From Gymnorhina tibicen (taxonomy: Eukaryota; Chordata; Aves; Passeriformes; Artamidae): DNA of 64,000 nucleotides. The position numbers and the translations under genes are program-made. Each line of letters opens with the position of its first letter. Positions within the stretch are counted from its first letter, which is position 1. Under the pieces are notes generated by a model, which was not told the origin of the DNA, did no database searches, and was given only the letters and a program-made list of their open reading frames with translations. Of this stretch, positions 61,037 through 64,000 are shown one piece after another. The DNA is taken from the NCBI GenBank assembly GCA_013399875.1, contig VXAZ01009688.1, positions 894,437-958,436 of the forward strand, given 5' to 3'.

Positions 61037-64000
61037 CTAAAAACAAAGGGGAAATCTGTTTTCTAGCCTGGTAAATCTGCAGCTGGATATTCCACACTGT
61101 ACATGGGAATTGATTCAGACCATATAAGTGTCCAGTACTGTGAGGCTCAAAGAGCAGCACAGCAAAAGCTTTTGCTGGCAGGGTTTCAGAACAAGAGAAG
61201 TGGTACAAACACTAAGGAGTGAGATCATATAAAACCTCTGTGGTCCCTAAATACTGGCTGTAAATGAAACATGGAGCCAAATGGGAGCCCAGGATCCCAC
61301 CAATCTCTTCAGACTTCCAGCAGGAGGTCCAGAGCCAGCGACAGCTCAAGATCCCTCAATAAAAGGAAATTTCTCATTCATTCCCTCCCTCACCATCTCA
61401 GCCCTTCCAGATCCATGTCCTCCTAAATGCAAGGATAATGTTAAAGCCCCACTGGATGATGGCCTTGAGATCAGTGAAAATGGCCACCTGGGTTTAGATA
61501 ATTGAATATCAAACCCTTGCTAAGGAAGCTTCAAATCTGCATCTCCTGAGGCAACAGGAACTGAGGGGGAAGTTACTTTGCCTCTTGCCATTTGTGGCAG
61601 AAATTAGCGTGTATGTTATCTGTGTTTGCAGCCCCTGGAAATCTTCCTGAGATTCATGAGCTGGAGGCTTTGATAACTCATGTGGTGCTGAGCCCTCTTG
61701 TCTGCTCACAGGCACCCCAGGAGAGGCTGCTGGCAACGTCCCTGCTCCATTTGAGCAGGACAGCCAGGGCAGAGCAAATGAGAATCTCAAGACCCTTCCA
61801 CAAGGCACTGGTGACTCCCTCTCAGACAGCACACGCCCTGAGGCAGGAGACCCACGGGGGCTGGCCCCACTCACCCCCAGCCCACCCCTCGCTCATGCAG
61901 AGGCAGGCAGGCAGTGGAGTGCAGGCTGAGCCTGCTGCTAATGCCCTGCCTGGCAGTCCCTGCCACACAAACCCATGTATTAACATCTACCCTTGCCCTT
62001 GTCCTACACTCAGATGGCTTCGCTCCTCTACAGCCATTTCCTCTGTTGGTTCTGACCGTCACCCATTCCCACCGGATCCGTTTTGCTAATTTGTATTTCC
62101 CTCAGTGTCAGCAGGCAGCTCTCTCCTGCCCTTGGCCCCTAACCCACATATTCATAAGTGCAGCTACAGCATCAGCAGAGAGGATTATTCCTGTTCCCCA
62201 AAGCCCTTCCCCTCAGCCAGAGCCAGTGGCTGCTGCTCTTGGTGCACTGCCAGCACCAATCACCTCCATCGCAGCTTTGGCAAATCCAGCTCATCCATAG
62301 CCTGCTATAATGTCCTGAAGAAGCCTCTCATTCCTCCTCAGCACAATTACCACTGAATTCTGTCTCTTCTAGACATGTATAATGGGGACTTTGAAAGATA
62401 TAGCACACAAACAATATTTGGTATTTCATGAAGGACCACCTTCTTTGGAAGGGCAGTTCTGAAAGTCTTTTAAACTTTTCCAGGCAAACTGTATCAGTGC
62501 CCAAGCTCAGGTCTCGCCAAGACCAGCCTTGCTGGTGTAGGCTACTCCATTTGCATGCCATCGGATGTGAGAAGAGAACCAAGAAAACAAGAGTGTTGCT
62601 TGGTCTGCAAATGGCGTGAAAGCCACTTTCAGTGTGGCACACCTCCATCATGCAGTGTCCCTCCCCAACACACGTGCACAAGGCAGGGCACTCCCTCATA
62701 TCTGCTCCAAGCTTTGCTAAGACAAACAAGACAGACAGAGAGATGGCAGCTTTCTACTGTGCCACCCAAGCAGGAACGGCTCCTCTCCCACTCCAGGGAG
62801 GGGCCTGTTCCCTAAGTTTGCCCAGGAGCTGCTGGCACAGGGCTGTCATGGACCCAGGCTGAGGTCAGGGACTGGCTTTGTTCAGCATTGGTGCTTCCAC
62901 AGGTGTTTCCTGAGAGGCTTTTCCTCGCATGTTAAGAGCTGGTGAAGGAGCCGCCCAGCCCTCTTCCACCCTCCGGGCCCCTCTCCCCTCTGCCAGCCAG
63001 ACATCGACCAGCAGTGGGGGATGTGTTCCTGAGAATCCCCAAACCAAGGGACTCTCACCGGGTCACACCCACCGGTGGCACCTTAATCCACTCCCAGCGG
63101 CTGGATCTCAGGGGCTGTTGGGACATGAACCTGGACACCTGGAAACTATGGAAACAGGATCCAGGAACTCCTGCTGAGACTGGCCTGGCAGTGCCATCAT
63201 CTCCCCACTCTCTCCCCATGCAGTGTCAAGCCTGGCTCTGCTTGGGGCTGGGATGTGCCACGCCTGTGCTGGCTGCATGCTGTGTACCCCTGCCGGAACT
63301 AAACACCCGACCTGTCACTGGCTACAGGGTGGGGGAATTGCACTCCATGGTCTGCCCCAAATTCCTCACAATGGCCACCAGGAATCAAAGTGTTTCCTGG
63401 GGCTCCAAGTCTCCTCCCAGGCCAGCAGCTTGCAGCATGGGCTGTCCTGCCCCAGCTGAAGCTGCAGTGGAGGCACAAAGGCTCCAAGCATTCCACATGC
63501 CCTCAGCACCCAACCAGCGTGGCTGTCTATGAGTACTGTCCAGCCAGGAACGAGGTTCATGTAGGGAAGAGAAGAAATGCATGGATTTTGCTCAGGTTTA
63601 TAGAGATGAAAGCTATCTTTGTGAGACAGCACAGCACAAAGCTGTAAAGGGCTTTTCACTGTACAATGACATGGGGTTAGCTTCAGTCTAATCCTTACAC
63701 ATTATTTCATGCAAAAATTAACACAATCTCGGCAGCAAAAATATCAATTCTAAATAACGTGAGTTCATGGAATGTAACTTACACAGCACAACGGGACTTC
63801 ACAAGTCTCAAAAAATTTCACAGGTTGTAACAGCACTTCATCAAAAAAGGTGGAAGAAAACTAAGGCTCTCTTTTATAGCAGAAGAATTGTCAATAAAGC
63901 CGGGATGAGATATGCCCCCGCAGGAGCTGAGTCTGGGAGCGCGGCTGTGCCACCAACATCCTGCTGCGGTCCTGCCACACCCCACACAGGTAACCACAGC
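61037..64000 (-). other. PLXND1 intron, right edge
   Basis: 3.0 kb with no plexin exon recognised on the minus strand; the sema-domain exons must lie beyond 64000. No repeat or RNA gene seen. Confidence 0.65.

Overview
The window is nuclear DNA of an amniote, almost certainly a bird. Its spliced genes are in the order IFT122 (+), RHO (+), H1-8 (+), PLXND1 (-), the same order and orientation as human 3q22 (recalled synteny, not searched). The bird call rests on four things: a 351-residue rod opsin whose C-terminal tail looks avian (compared from memory), a decayed CR1 LINE fragment, an old MIR element, and short introns. I see no bacterial, viral or CRISPR content. Species cannot be named from the sequence.

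Layout. 1-17138: the last 14 coding exons of IFT122 (580 codons including stop) and its 3'UTR; the 5' half lies left of the window. 17139-20560: intergenic, with a candidate distal rod enhancer near 18468-18498. 20562-24781: RHO complete, with CRX/NRL-like sites, a TATA box, five exons with the family's usual coding lengths (361, 169, 166, 240 and 120 nt including stop) and two candidate poly(A) signals. 26218-27734: H1-8 (oocyte linker histone H1FOO), complete in five exons, the first holding only 16 coding bases. 29396-61036: PLXND1 on the minus strand, its last 22 coding exons (951 aa plus stop) with a long 3'UTR; 61037-64000 is intron, and the upstream exons lie to the right of the window.

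Exons were placed by reading conserved protein segments, GT/AG sites and codon phase. For all four genes the joined exons keep one open frame. The genes are unrelated in role: IFT122 is a ciliary retrograde-transport subunit, RHO the rod visual pigment carried in a modified cilium, H1-8 an oocyte chromatin protein, PLXND1 a semaphorin receptor with a Rap-GAP domain.

Most notable observations: two IFT122 introns have U12-type (minor spliceosome) donor and branch motifs, one competing with a strong-looking U2 donor; rhodopsin carries G124, S260 and S299; the H1-8 tail is unusually lysine-poor for a linker histone; several homeodomain-site-rich or palindromic non-coding blocks may be regulatory. 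No wholly new system was found; the region reads as well-conserved vertebrate genes with some unusual splicing and regulatory details.
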